From NCBI RefSeq assembly GCF_014638995.1, contig NZ_BMFR01000021.1, positions 1-54,875 of the forward strand: a stretch of 54,875 nucleotides of DNA. The letters are read 5' to 3'. A program made the translations under genes and the position numbers. Source of the stretch: Virgibacillus oceani (GTDB lineage Bacteria > Bacillota > Bacilli > Bacillales > Amphibacillaceae). Under the pieces are notes generated by a model. That model did no database searches. It saw only the letters and a list, made by a program, of their open reading frames with translations, and was not told the origin of the DNA. Positions 35,259 to 43,492 of this stretch are shown here, piece after piece. Position 1 is the stretch's first letter, and each line of letters opens with the position of its first letter.

Positions 35259-36215
35259 TTATACCCGGGAAACAATAAACTCCGCTTCCCCATTAATCTC
35301 ATATTCCTTCATTCCATTAGGTAAAATAAAATGGCTTCCCTTTTCAATGTGAAAACTGTTCCCGTCAACCTTTATAACGGCATTTCCTTCGATTACACTA
35401 ACCTGCAAAAAGTCCTCAGTTAATGTCTGTGTTACTTTTCCGTTTAATTGCCAGTGACAAACTGTAAAATACTTTTCTTCCACTAATTTTTTGATTGTTA
35501 AGTCGCCGATAATTTCTTTTTGCTGATTAATTGCCACACCATTGTGCGGAATAGTGGTAACTTGCTTTGCACGATCCATATGCAGCTCCCGCTTCTGACC
35601 GTTTGCATCAACACGGTCATAATCGTACACACGGTAAGTTATGTCAGAGCTCTGCTGTGTTTCCAGAATAACAATTCCTTTTCCAATTGCATGAATGGTA
35701 CCGCTTGGAACATAAATAAAGTCCCCAGCTTGAACAGGAATGTGCTGCAGCAATGCGTCCCACTCTCCGTTGTCCATCATGTCTGCAAGCTCCTGTGCGG
35801 ATTTTGCATGATGTCCTAAAATAAGCTTTGCATCTTGTTCAGCGCTTAACACATACCAGCATTCCGTTTTCCCGTACGGCTGTCCTTCCACTTCAAGGGC
35901 AAACGCATCATTGGGATGTACTTGTACAGATAGATCATCATTTGCATCCAAAATTTTCACAAGCAGCGGATATGTTTCGTCATTACCAGCCTGTTTATTA
36001 AATAATTCCCCATGCTCATTCCAAGCATCGGCAAGTGTTTTCCCTGCTAGCGGCCCGTTCGTAATCACGCTTGGACCGTTTGGGTGAGCAGAAATAACCC
36101 ATGCTTCCCCTGTTTTATCATTCGGAATATCGTAGTCATATAGCTTATGAAGCTTCTCCCCGCCCCAAATACGCTCCTGAAAAACGGGCTTCAAAAAAAT
36201 AGGTTCCTTATACAT
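35259..36215 (-). CDS. manA: mannose-6-phosphate isomerase, class I
   Basis: 318-residue cupin isomerase of the short Firmicute ManA type. It opens EPIFLKPVFQERIWGG and has the zinc ligands in LSVQVHPND and KTECWYVL, then a C-terminal cupin ending EINGEAEFIVSRV. It interconverts mannose-6-P and fructose-6-P, which would serve mannose freed by the GH92 enzyme. ATG 36215 follows GGAGGTAA. A paired REP lies 16 nt upstream of the start codon. Confidence 0.93.
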   Translation of the reverse strand: MYKEPIFLKPVFQERIWGGEKLHKLYDYDIPNDKTGEAWVISAHPNGPSVITNGPLAGKTLADAWNEHGELFNKQAGNDETYPLLVKILDANDDLSVQVHPNDAFALEVEGQPYGKTECWYVLSAEQDAKLILGHHAKSAQELADMMDNGEWDALLQHIPVQAGDFIYVPSGTIHAIGKGIVILETQQSSDITYRVYDYDRVDANGQKRELHMDRAKQVTTIPHNGVAINQQKEIIGDLTIKKLVEEKYFTVCHWQLNGKVTQTLTEDFLQVSVIEGNAVIKVDGNSFHIEKGSHFILPNGMKEYEINGEAEFIVSRV

Positions 36216-36230
36216 CCCATTACCTCCATC

Positions 36231-36286
36231 TGGGACAAGGGGTCAGTCCCCGTGTCCCGGGACAGAGGGACTGACCCCTTGTCCCG
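36231..36286. repeat. paired REP-like palindromes (BIME-like)
   Basis: Two inverted units joined at CCCGGG, TGGGACAAGGGGTC... and ...GACCCCTTGTCCCG. With the unit at 36374-36405 it brackets a short gene remnant. Confidence 0.9.
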
Positions 36287-36289
36287 CTT

Positions 36290-36373
36290 TTAACCAACAT
36301 CTTTTTTTAATAAATTTACCATAATTGCAGTAAGAATGATACCTGCATACATAATCAACTGCGCCAATTGAAA
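36290..36373 (-). pseudogene. 3' remnant of a membrane-protein gene between REP units
   Basis: The 84 bases between two REP elements read on the minus strand as 27 residues plus TAA: FQLAQLIMYAGIIL, then TAIMVNLLKKDVG. The pattern is a final hydrophobic helix with a short basic tail. Upstream the frame runs straight into the palindrome, and there is no start or ribosome site. It is probably the tail of a transporter lost by REP-to-REP deletion. The family cannot be named from so little. Confidence 0.5.
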
Positions 36374-36405
36374 GGTGGGACAGAGGGACTGACCCTTGTC
36401 CCACC
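36374..36405. repeat. REP-like palindrome
   Basis: GGTGGGACAGAGGGAC ... CCCTTGTCCCACC. It lies 2 nt past the stop of the LicR-type regulator at 36408 and borders the gene remnant. Confidence 0.88.
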
Positions 36406-36407
36406 AT

Positions 36408-38342
36408 TCAATTATCTAAAACCGTTATAAAGTCTTCATACCGTTTCACATTCACTAGTTTTTCTACAATTGCGGCGTTTTCGATAATTTTTCCTAATAA
36501 ATCGTACATGGACTGCAAATCTTCCGTGCTATTTTTCTTGACACAAAGTACACAAACAAATTGCACAAGTTTATCGTTCCAGGCAATTGGTTTTTCCAAT
36601 GTACAAATAGCGAGAAAGGTCGTTTCGGATTTTGGTGTGATTGGGTGTGGTACTGCAACCAAATTACCAAATGATGTAGGCGCTATTTCCTCACGTTCAT
36701 AAACCGCTTCCAAAAAGCTGCTTTCAACTAACCCTTTTCCAGCCATTTGATGATGCATAAATTCCAGGACTTCTTCTTTAGACGTAAAGCTTTTTCGTAA
36801 AAACATCAGTTCCTCTTGAAAGTACCGTTCCACACTTTGCTTACTATCTATAACGAAGTCCCTGATTTTCTTAAGGTCATGATCACCTAAGATTGCATTT
36901 ACCTCCACTATCGGTACAGGTAAATCCTCGGAAATTGGAATCGAACTGACAATAAAATCAACATCGTTTAAATCAAGTTTATCAAGTTTATAATACTCCG
37001 TCGTACCAATGACATCAATTTCCCTGCTGAATTTGGATTTTAGTTTATAATAAATTAATTTCGCGGTACCTAATCCAGAGGCACAAACAATCAGGCAGCG
37101 TTTCGGTCCTGATTTTAGCTTATGACGTTCCATCGCTGCCCCAATATGAAGGGCAAGATAGCCAATCTCATTTTCATTTATTTTCGTTCCTGTCTGCTCC
37201 TCGATCACAACTCCAGCTATAATTCCTGCTTCAAACGCTAACGGATAATTCTGCTTAATATCCTTAAGCATTGGATTACGGACATTCATCCCGTATTTAT
37301 AGCGGTTGATTGCTGGTTTCAGATGCAGCCCTAGTCCAATAATCAATTCTTTGTCAGCACTTATTCCCAAATTAAATTCCGCTTCAATTCTTGCCAGGAT
37401 TACCATCACCAATTGATACAGATCATCTTCCAAAACCCGCTCAACAACTTCATCCGCATCGTTTGTCTGGGACAGCATTTTTGTTCCCAGCAAATGAATG
37501 GCGATATAGGCAATTTCAGATTGCGGAAATGTAACATGAAACGTATCTTCCACTTCCAAAACAATTTCCTTCGCTACCATATACTCTCGCTGGTCGACAA
37601 TTGATTGCATGTCCGCTTGATAAAGTGTTACATGATAACCGCTTTTAATTCGTTTGTAGGCAATCGCAAGATGAATAAGCAAATTATTTAATGCAATATC
37701 CGATAACGTTATATGGTGTCTATCAATTTGCCTCATAATAATTGCCAAGATCCTATCCAATTCCGTTTTCGTAAAGGATGCGAGATGTGCCCCAACATAA
37801 CAATCGCACGTTTCATCATTGCGGTCAAACAAGTACTCCGCAGCACAGAAACGGCGTTTAAGTTCACTTCCCATTACCTTTAATCCATAATTAGGGCGTG
37901 ATTCCAGCCGAATGTCATAACCGCTTAGTATGTGTTTGACATGTTTTAAATCGTTTTGAATGGTTGATTTACTTACATACATTTCCTCAGCTAAATCATC
38001 TAGCCTCTCATACCCTTCACTTAACAATAAGCGTTTTATTAAAAAAGCCACTCTCTCTTCAGGGGATCTTGGAATAACCGTATCCTCTGAATCTTCCTCT
38101 TTAAATACAGATTTTAAATAATTACGGAACTTCAATGAATCATCAATGTATAATTGATACCCTTTTCCCATAATAGAATCCACATGTGCACCATGTTCAG
38201 AAAGCATCGTATTAATATTTTTCACATCATCCCTTATGGTACGTGGTGTCACCTGATTGATAGCGGCTAAATATTTTCCTGTTAGTGTCGTTTGCGCTGC
38301 CATTAATTCACGCAAAATCGTTTTTATTCTGGAGTTCAACAT
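36408..38342 (-). CDS. LicR-type PRD/PTS transcriptional activator 1
   Basis: 644-residue PTS-controlled regulator: N-terminal HTH (TPRTIRDDVKNINTML), second HTH (YVSKSTIQNDLKHV), two PRD domains with conserved His (LLIHLAIAYKRI, AIHLLGTKM, LGLHLKPAINRY, LALHIGAAMER), an EIIB-like domain (CLIVCASGLGTAKL) and a C-terminal EIIA-2 domain (VAVPHPITPKS). Such proteins activate beta-glucoside operons according to PTS phosphorylation. ATG 38342 after AAGGAG is preferred to ATG 38369. It lies downstream of the GH4 gene after a terminator and probably controls the licBCA-like operon at 38465-43242. Confidence 0.92.
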   Translation of the reverse strand: MLNSRIKTILRELMAAQTTLTGKYLAAINQVTPRTIRDDVKNINTMLSEHGAHVDSIMGKGYQLYIDDSLKFRNYLKSVFKEEDSEDTVIPRSPEERVAFLIKRLLLSEGYERLDDLAEEMYVSKSTIQNDLKHVKHILSGYDIRLESRPNYGLKVMGSELKRRFCAAEYLFDRNDETCDCYVGAHLASFTKTELDRILAIIMRQIDRHHITLSDIALNNLLIHLAIAYKRIKSGYHVTLYQADMQSIVDQREYMVAKEIVLEVEDTFHVTFPQSEIAYIAIHLLGTKMLSQTNDADEVVERVLEDDLYQLVMVILARIEAEFNLGISADKELIIGLGLHLKPAINRYKYGMNVRNPMLKDIKQNYPLAFEAGIIAGVVIEEQTGTKINENEIGYLALHIGAAMERHKLKSGPKRCLIVCASGLGTAKLIYYKLKSKFSREIDVIGTTEYYKLDKLDLNDVDFIVSSIPISEDLPVPIVEVNAILGDHDLKKIRDFVIDSKQSVERYFQEELMFLRKSFTSKEEVLEFMHHQMAGKGLVESSFLEAVYEREEIAPTSFGNLVAVPHPITPKSETTFLAICTLEKPIAWNDKLVQFVCVLCVKKNSTEDLQSMYDLLGKIIENAAIVEKLVNVKRYEDFITVLDN

Positions 38343-38409
38343 AATGGTTCTTCTCCTTATTCCATACATCCGTTACATTAACTATATCACTATGCATGGT
38401 CTAGATGCC

Positions 38410-38442
38410 AAAAGGTTCTGATTCGAAACATGAACCAGAACC
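38410..38442 (-). terminator. terminator between GH4 gene and regulator
   Basis: On the minus strand GGTTCTGGTTC, short loop, GAATCAGAACC, then TTTT. It separates the metabolic operon from the LicR-type gene. Confidence 0.75.
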
Positions 38443-38464
38443 ATTGAATCATTATGGAAACACA

Positions 38465-39784
38465 TTATCTGACCGAGTTAAAAAATTGTGGTAAATGGTC
38501 TTTATGTGCCTCCAGCATTTCATCCAGTATTTCTTTTGCAATTGTATCTGAAGGAACGAGCGGGTTAATTGTCAGTGCGAGTAATGCCTGATGATAATCG
38601 CCAGTCACAGCAGCCTCAGCACTTACACGTTCAAATGACTTAATTTGCTGAACAAGTCCTCTCACCGCCACCGGCAAATCACCAACACTGATCGGTTTTG
38701 GACCGTCCTTCGTAATGACACAGTTAATCTCCACCGCAGAGTCATTCGGAATACTTGCGATCGCTCCATTGTTTCTCGTATTGACAGGCTGGATATCACG
38801 TTTATCATTGTAGATTGAATTGATCAAACTGCAAGCAGCGTCACTATAGTATGCTCCGCCACGTTCTTCTAATTGGGGAGGTTTTTTTGCTAGTTCGGGA
38901 TCACTGTATAATGCAAACAGTTCTTTTTCCAATTGTTGAACGACCTGGGCACGTGTTCCTTTTTCGACAAACTCCTGCTTTTCTTCCTCAAGCATTTTAC
39001 TCGTTTGGTAATAATAACGATGGTAAGGACAAGGCAAAATGTTTAATGCTTTTATGAAATCTTTTTCCCAGCCAAGGTCAACGATATTTTTCATCGTCAT
39101 GCCCGCTCCGTTCGTAAGTTTATCCAGGACTTCACCGGTAATGGCTGCACCGTCCAAATAAACCTCTAATCCAAATACCATATGGTTCAATCCAGCAAAA
39201 TCAATATGAATTCTGCTTGGATCAACCTTGAGCATATCAGCAACTCCCATGCGCATTCCAATCGGTACATTGCACAATCCAACTGTTTTTGTAATATTAC
39301 TGTACCGCAAAACAGCCTCCGTCACCATTCCAGCGGGGTTGGAAAAATTAATCAGCCATGCGTCTGGACAAATTTCTTCCATGTCTTTGCAAATCCCCAA
39401 TATAACGGGAATTGTGCGCAACCCTTTGAACAACCCGCCAGGACCATTTGTTTCCTGTCCAATCACACCATGCTTTAACGGAATCGTTTCATCCTTCGCA
39501 CGTGCATCAAGGTGGCCGACTCGGATTTGTGTTGTAACAAAGTCGGCACCTTTTAATGCCTGCCTGCGATCCATGGATAAACAAATATCCATTGGAATGT
39601 TTGCCTTTTCAACCATTCGTTTCGCCAAACCACCGATAATCTCAAGCTTTTCTTTACCCTCTGGAATATCCACCAGCCAAAGCTCACGAATTGGCAATTC
39701 ATCATATCGCTTAATGAATCCTTCAATCAGCTCTGGTGTATAGCTTGAACCCCCGCCAATTGTAACAACCTTTATTCCCTTCAT
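38465..39784 (-). CDS. licH: GH4 6-phospho-beta-glucosidase
   Basis: 439-residue GH4 enzyme. N-terminal NAD-binding loop VVTIGGGSSYTPELIEGF; phosphate and metal-site regions include INFSNPAGMVTEAV, GLCNVPIG and DFAGLNHMVFG. GH4 glycosidases use NAD and a divalent metal to hydrolyse 6-phospho-glycosides by an oxidation-elimination route. ATG 39784 after GAGGTGA. It is the last metabolic gene of a PTS operon, 20 nt after a GH1 gene. The symbol reflects similarity to the B. subtilis lichenan operon enzyme LicH; celF/chbF are relatives. Confidence 0.88.
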   Translation of the reverse strand: MKGIKVVTIGGGSSYTPELIEGFIKRYDELPIRELWLVDIPEGKEKLEIIGGLAKRMVEKANIPMDICLSMDRRQALKGADFVTTQIRVGHLDARAKDETIPLKHGVIGQETNGPGGLFKGLRTIPVILGICKDMEEICPDAWLINFSNPAGMVTEAVLRYSNITKTVGLCNVPIGMRMGVADMLKVDPSRIHIDFAGLNHMVFGLEVYLDGAAITGEVLDKLTNGAGMTMKNIVDLGWEKDFIKALNILPCPYHRYYYQTSKMLEEEKQEFVEKGTRAQVVQQLEKELFALYSDPELAKKPPQLEERGGAYYSDAACSLINSIYNDKRDIQPVNTRNNGAIASIPNDSAVEINCVITKDGPKPISVGDLPVAVRGLVQQIKSFERVSAEAAVTGDYHQALLALTINPLVPSDTIAKEILDEMLEAHKDHLPQFFNSVR

Positions 39785-39804
39785 TGCTGGTCACCTCGAA
39801 TCAG

Positions 39805-41193
39805 TTAAAATCCATTATTTTCGGAAACTTCTTTTATCCAATGTGCACTCTTTTTCCAAGTCCGTTCTTTCGTTTCAATATCAACAGAAATAAAACCGTA
39901 ACGATTTTTGTAGGCATTCATCCATGACCAGTTATCCATAAACGACCATAAATGATAGCCTTTCGCATTACATCCTTCTTCTATCGCCTTATGGAGCCAT
40001 TTTAAATGCTCACGGATAAATTCAATTCGGTAATCGTCTTGAATCTGACCGTCCTGAATAAACCTGCTTTCACCTTCAACTCCCATGCCATTTTCTGAAA
40101 TGAACGACTCGATATTACCGTAATTTTCTTTCAGGTTGATCATGATATCATAAATACCTTTTTCATAGATTTCCCAGCCACGGTATTTATTCATCTTTCT
40201 GCCGGGCATTTCATAGTTATCAAAGAACCAATCCGGCATGAACGGGCTGTATGGATTTGGTAAATATTCCTTTGCTTTTACCCGTCTTGGCTGGTAGTAA
40301 TTCACTCCAAGAATATCGGCCGTGTTCGCCTTTAACAATGCACCGTCACCTTTTTCTGTCACTGGTAACTGTCCATGCTCACGTAAGATTTCAATTAATT
40401 CTTCCGGATATTCCCCTAATACAGCCGGATCCAGGAAGCTGCGATTGAAAAATAAATCCGCAATGCGCGATGCTCTTAGATCAGCAGGGTTTTTGCTACG
40501 CGGATAGGATGGTGTCAGGTTTAAAATGATGCCTATTTTTCCGTTTGCAATGTCAAATCCACGAAATGCCTCTACTGCTTTGGCATGGGCAATCATGGTG
40601 TTATAAGCAACCTGTGCTGCGCGTCTCGCATCCACAACATTCGGATAATGGAAATCATACAGGTACCCGCCTTCTACCGGTACAATCGGTTCATTGAAGG
40701 TAAACCATTTTTTAACACGGTCACCAAAAAGGCGAAAAGCTTCTTTTGCATAGTCTGTATACGCATCAACAACTGCTCTGCTTTCCCAGCCGCCTTCATG
40801 CTGCAGTTCCAACGGCATGTCAAAATGGAATAGATTGACAAACGGTTCAATCCCATTTGCGAGCAGTTCATCAATCACATTGTTATAAAATGTTACTGCT
40901 TCAGGATTAACTTTCCCGCGTCCACTAGGAATTAAGCGGGACCAGGAAATCGACATACGGAATGTATTGTGTCCTATTTCCTTCATCGTTTTAATATCTT
41001 CTTTATATACGTGATAAAAATCAGAGGTAGATTCAGGACCTACATTGTCAAAAAAGCGATTGGGCTCTGTTTTGTACCAATGATCCCAGATGTTCTCCCC
41101 TTTTCCGCCCTTATGTGCTGCACCTTCTATTTGTGTTGCAGACGTTGCGCTTCCCCACCAGAAATCACTTGGAAATTTATAATTGATAGACAT
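39805..41193 (-). CDS. GH1 6-phospho-beta-glucosidase
   Basis: 462-residue GH1 (alpha/beta) barrel with acid/base Glu in TFNEP and nucleophile Glu in ISENGMG; the N-terminus FPSDFWWGSATSATQIEG is typical. Placement behind IIB-IIC-IIA genes implies 6-phospho-beta-glucoside substrates such as cellobiose-6-P. Two phospho-glycosidases of unrelated mechanism (GH1 and GH4) in one operon would widen the substrate range. ATG 41193; the start lies 14 nt beyond the IIA stop. Confidence 0.93.
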   Translation of the reverse strand: MSINYKFPSDFWWGSATSATQIEGAAHKGGKGENIWDHWYKTEPNRFFDNVGPESTSDFYHVYKEDIKTMKEIGHNTFRMSISWSRLIPSGRGKVNPEAVTFYNNVIDELLANGIEPFVNLFHFDMPLELQHEGGWESRAVVDAYTDYAKEAFRLFGDRVKKWFTFNEPIVPVEGGYLYDFHYPNVVDARRAAQVAYNTMIAHAKAVEAFRGFDIANGKIGIILNLTPSYPRSKNPADLRASRIADLFFNRSFLDPAVLGEYPEELIEILREHGQLPVTEKGDGALLKANTADILGVNYYQPRRVKAKEYLPNPYSPFMPDWFFDNYEMPGRKMNKYRGWEIYEKGIYDIMINLKENYGNIESFISENGMGVEGESRFIQDGQIQDDYRIEFIREHLKWLHKAIEEGCNAKGYHLWSFMDNWSWMNAYKNRYGFISVDIETKERTWKKSAHWIKEVSENNGF

Positions 41194-41207
41194 ACTGTTA
41201 CCACTCC

Positions 41208-41513
41208 TTATTTGTTTCGATAGATTTCTATAATTTCAATTGCTAGATCTCTAACCGTCATGGAAGTCATTAAGTGGTCCTGTGAATGAACTAAAATAAC
41301 GTTTACGCCATTTCCTTCACCACTTGCTTCTTCTTGAAGTAAATTGGTCTGGTAGCCATGTGCTTTCCCAAGCTCGGTACTTGCTTCTTCAATTAATCTG
41401 TCAGCTTCGTCAAAATTCCCCTCCTTTGCCTCTTGTATTGCTTCCATTGCGCTAGATTTACCATTTCCAGCATACAAAATAATTTGAAAAGCAATTTCTG
41501 TTAACTTGTCCAT
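41208..41513 (-). CDS. licA: PTS lactose/cellobiose-family IIA component
   Basis: 101-residue helical IIA protein, the usual size for PTS_IIA lac. The phosphorylated His is expected at His76 and the metal Asp at 79 in VHSQDHLMT. It carries phosphate from HPr to IIB. Start at ATG 41513 after AGAGGTGAA; a longer frame would begin in decayed REP sequence. Gene order IIB-IIC-IIA-GH1-GH4. Confidence 0.92.
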   Translation of the reverse strand: MDKLTEIAFQIILYAGNGKSSAMEAIQEAKEGNFDEADRLIEEASTELGKAHGYQTNLLQEEASGEGNGVNVILVHSQDHLMTSMTVRDLAIEIIEIYRNK

Positions 41514-41537
41514 ATGCCATTCACCTCTGAAGTCTAA

Positions 41538-41563
41538 GGACATAGGGTCAGTCCCCCCGTCCC
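41538..41563. repeat. decayed REP-like unit
   Basis: GGACATAGGGTCAG ... CCCCCCGTCCC with several mismatches, in the gap between the IIC and IIA genes. Confidence 0.6.
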
Positions 41564-41583
41564 TGGATTGGTCTAGCTTCTAG

Positions 41584-41616
41584 CCGGACAGAGAATCAGC
41601 CCCGCCCCATGTCCCG
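41584..41616. repeat. decayed REP-like unit
   Basis: CCGGACAGAGAATCAG ... CCCATGTCCCG, a second worn copy directly past the IIC stop codon. Confidence 0.55.
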
Positions 41617-42912
41617 TTAACTTGCGTTTTTTGTCTCTTTATTCTCGGTTTCATAATAATTTTTGTCTAGCAGTTTTAAGAATGGCCACCAGATGACCAT
41701 AACAACTGCTAAGTTAAATGCTTGTAAAACGGCACCCTGCCATGCATTACCTGTTGCTAAAAAGCCGCTTAAGATTGGCGGTGTCGTCCACGGAACAATA
41801 ATTCCTGCAGGCGGTGGAACGAGCCCGGTTGCCATCGAATAATACGTAATAATTGTTACTACTACCGGTGCTATCAGCCATGGAATAATAATGAGCGGAT
41901 TCATTATAATCGGCAGACCGAAAATAATCGGTTCATTAACATTGAAAAACCCAGACGGACCACCCAATTTACCAATTTCCTTCAGCTGTCTGCTTCGTCC
42001 AATTAGATAAATCAAAAGAACAACTGCAAGCGTCATTCCAGATCCGCCCATTCCAACTAAAAAGGAATCGATGAACTGTTTTGTTATAATGTTCGGAAGC
42101 TCTGTCCCCGCTTGGAATGCGCTTAGATTTTCATCATTTAACGCATACCAGATCGGATCAAATACAGAGTTTACAATAATCTGTCCATGCAAACCGAAGA
42201 ACCAAAATACTTGGATCAATAATACCGCAACAATAGTAGCAGGAAGTCCGCTGCCTAATGCTGTTAACGGCTGCTGAATAATGGTATAAATGAAATTTTG
42301 TACAGTATCAAATGAAGTATAGCTAAAAATAATACGAATTACTAAAAATACAGTAAGCGTTAATGTAATTGGAATCAAAGCACTGAATGACTTAGATACC
42401 GCCCCAGGCACACCAGCCGGCATTTTAATTGTCCAATTTTTTTGTACAAAGAACCGGTAAAGTTCAGCTGAAATAAATGCAGTGAAAATCCCCAGGAACA
42501 TCCCTTGTGCACCAAGACTTGCTGTTGGAATAACCCCAGAAACCCCTTCCAAAACTTGTGGTGTCAAAATAAGAAAAGATGCAAATGCAACAACACCACC
42601 GTAAATCGCTTCCCCCTTGTAATGCTCGGTCAGCTTATACCCAATACCGATGATGACAAATATCCCCATGATGCTCAATGTTGCAGCCGAGGCTGGACCT
42701 AATGCATTTTGATACGCTGCGTAAGCATCCTCGCTTATAAGTTTATCAAGAAATGGTAAATTTGCGATTACCACAAATATAGATCCAAAGATGATAAGAG
42801 GCAATGCTACCATAAAACCATCACGCAATGCAGATAAATAACGGTTGTTGTTTAGCTTATCTGCAATCGGCAACAGAATATCCTCCAAAAATTGCATAAA
42901 TTTACTGTTCAT
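41617..42912 (-). CDS. licC: PTS cellobiose-family IIC permease
   Basis: 431-residue PTS IIC of the lactose/cellobiose family with about ten hydrophobic segments. It opens FMQFLEDILLPIADKLNNNR and contains the substrate-site features VFWFFGLHGQII and NVNEPIIFGLPIIMNP. It translocates and, with IIB, phosphorylates a beta-diglucoside at the membrane. ATG 42912 after GGGGGAAA, 21 nt after the IIB stop. Confidence 0.93.
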   Translation of the reverse strand: MNSKFMQFLEDILLPIADKLNNNRYLSALRDGFMVALPLIIFGSIFVVIANLPFLDKLISEDAYAAYQNALGPASAATLSIMGIFVIIGIGYKLTEHYKGEAIYGGVVAFASFLILTPQVLEGVSGVIPTASLGAQGMFLGIFTAFISAELYRFFVQKNWTIKMPAGVPGAVSKSFSALIPITLTLTVFLVIRIIFSYTSFDTVQNFIYTIIQQPLTALGSGLPATIVAVLLIQVFWFFGLHGQIIVNSVFDPIWYALNDENLSAFQAGTELPNIITKQFIDSFLVGMGGSGMTLAVVLLIYLIGRSRQLKEIGKLGGPSGFFNVNEPIIFGLPIIMNPLIIIPWLIAPVVVTIITYYSMATGLVPPPAGIIVPWTTPPILSGFLATGNAWQGAVLQAFNLAVVMVIWWPFLKLLDKNYYETENKETKNAS

Positions 42913-42933
42913 GTTCGTTTCCCCCAGTATTTT

Positions 42934-43242
42934 TTACTCTCCAATTAATTCGAGAGCCATATTCAAAACAGCCTTTCCATCTACTCGGCCGTATGCCACA
43001 GGATCAATTACATCCAGTGGAATTCCAACCTCTTCCGCTCTTTTTGAAAACTTCTTCTTCATAAATCTCATTTGCGGCCCAATTAATAATACATCCGCTT
43101 TTTCCATTTCAGATGGCGCCTTATCCTGTGCCACAGCCCAAATTTCAACATCTACACCTTTCTCTTTCGCTTCCTCCTCCATTTTCTTCACTAACAAACT
43201 AGTTGACATCCCTGATGAACATGCTAATAAAATTCGTTTCAT
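42934..43242 (-). CDS. licB: PTS cellobiose-family IIB component
   Basis: 102-residue IIB with the phosphorylated Cys8 in LLACSSGMSTS. First gene of the operon, so the control sites upstream (43295-43359) act on the whole set. ATG 43242 follows AAGGGGGAG. Confidence 0.93.
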   Translation of the reverse strand: MKRILLACSSGMSTSLLVKKMEEEAKEKGVDVEIWAVAQDKAPSEMEKADVLLIGPQMRFMKKKFSKRAEEVGIPLDVIDPVAYGRVDGKAVLNMALELIGE

Positions 43243-43294
43243 ATAAAGCTCCCCCTTAAATTTGTACTATTCTTGTTGTAATTCCATTGTAAAA

Positions 43295-43308
43295 TACAAC
43301 CGCTTACA
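43295..43308. promoter_or_regulatory. cre-like box, proximal, lic-type operon
   Basis: TACAACCGCTTACA; the reverse complement TGTAAGCGGTTGTA fits the cre consensus with two mismatches. It lies between the predicted operator and the IIB start. Confidence 0.5.
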
Positions 43309-43323
43309 ACTACACATATCGTT

Positions 43324-43343
43324 TTTCCGTTACGAAGCGGAAA
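43324..43343. promoter_or_regulatory. predicted LicR-type operator, operon 1
   Basis: TTTCCGTTACGAAGCGGAAA, an inverted repeat about 80 bp upstream of the IIB start. The half TTTTCCGTTA and the arm CGGAAA recur at 52710-52730 ahead of the second PTS operon, which has a paralogous regulator. Confidence 0.6.
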
Positions 43344-43345
43344 TG

Positions 43346-43359
43346 AATAAGCGCTTACA
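43346..43359. promoter_or_regulatory. cre-like box, distal, lic-type operon
   Basis: AATAAGCGCTTACA; the reverse complement TGTAAGCGCTTATT has one or two departures from consensus. It flanks the predicted operator on its other side. Confidence 0.5.
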
Positions 43360-43375
43360 TTCGGGAGGCGGGATT

Positions 43376-43433
43376 GAGGGGTCAGGCGGGACAGGGGGTC
43401 AAGGCGGGACAGGGGGTCAGACCCCTTGTCCCG
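43376..43433. repeat. tandem REP-like half units plus one full unit
   Basis: GAGGGGTCAG, then GGCGGGACAGGGGGTCAA, then a complete unit ending GACCCCTTGTCCCG. The left halves are repeated head to tail, unlike the inverted pairs elsewhere. Confidence 0.85.
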
Positions 43434-43443
43434 ATCATTCCGT

Positions 43444-43482
43444 AAAAAAAGGGGCTCTTTACCTGAATGCAAAGAGTCCCCT
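43444..43482 (-). terminator. intrinsic terminator after the oxidoreductase gene
   Basis: On the minus strand AGGGGACTCTTT, 10-nt loop, AAAGAGCCCCTTTTTTT. It begins about 10 nt past the stop at 43493. Confidence 0.88.
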
Positions 43483-43492
43483 GTTTAATTTT

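Noticed and set aside
39228..39743. 171-residue open frame antisense to the GH4 gene
   Set aside because: It lies fully inside a well-supported GH4 gene on the other strand, has no ribosome site and shows no recognisable domain.
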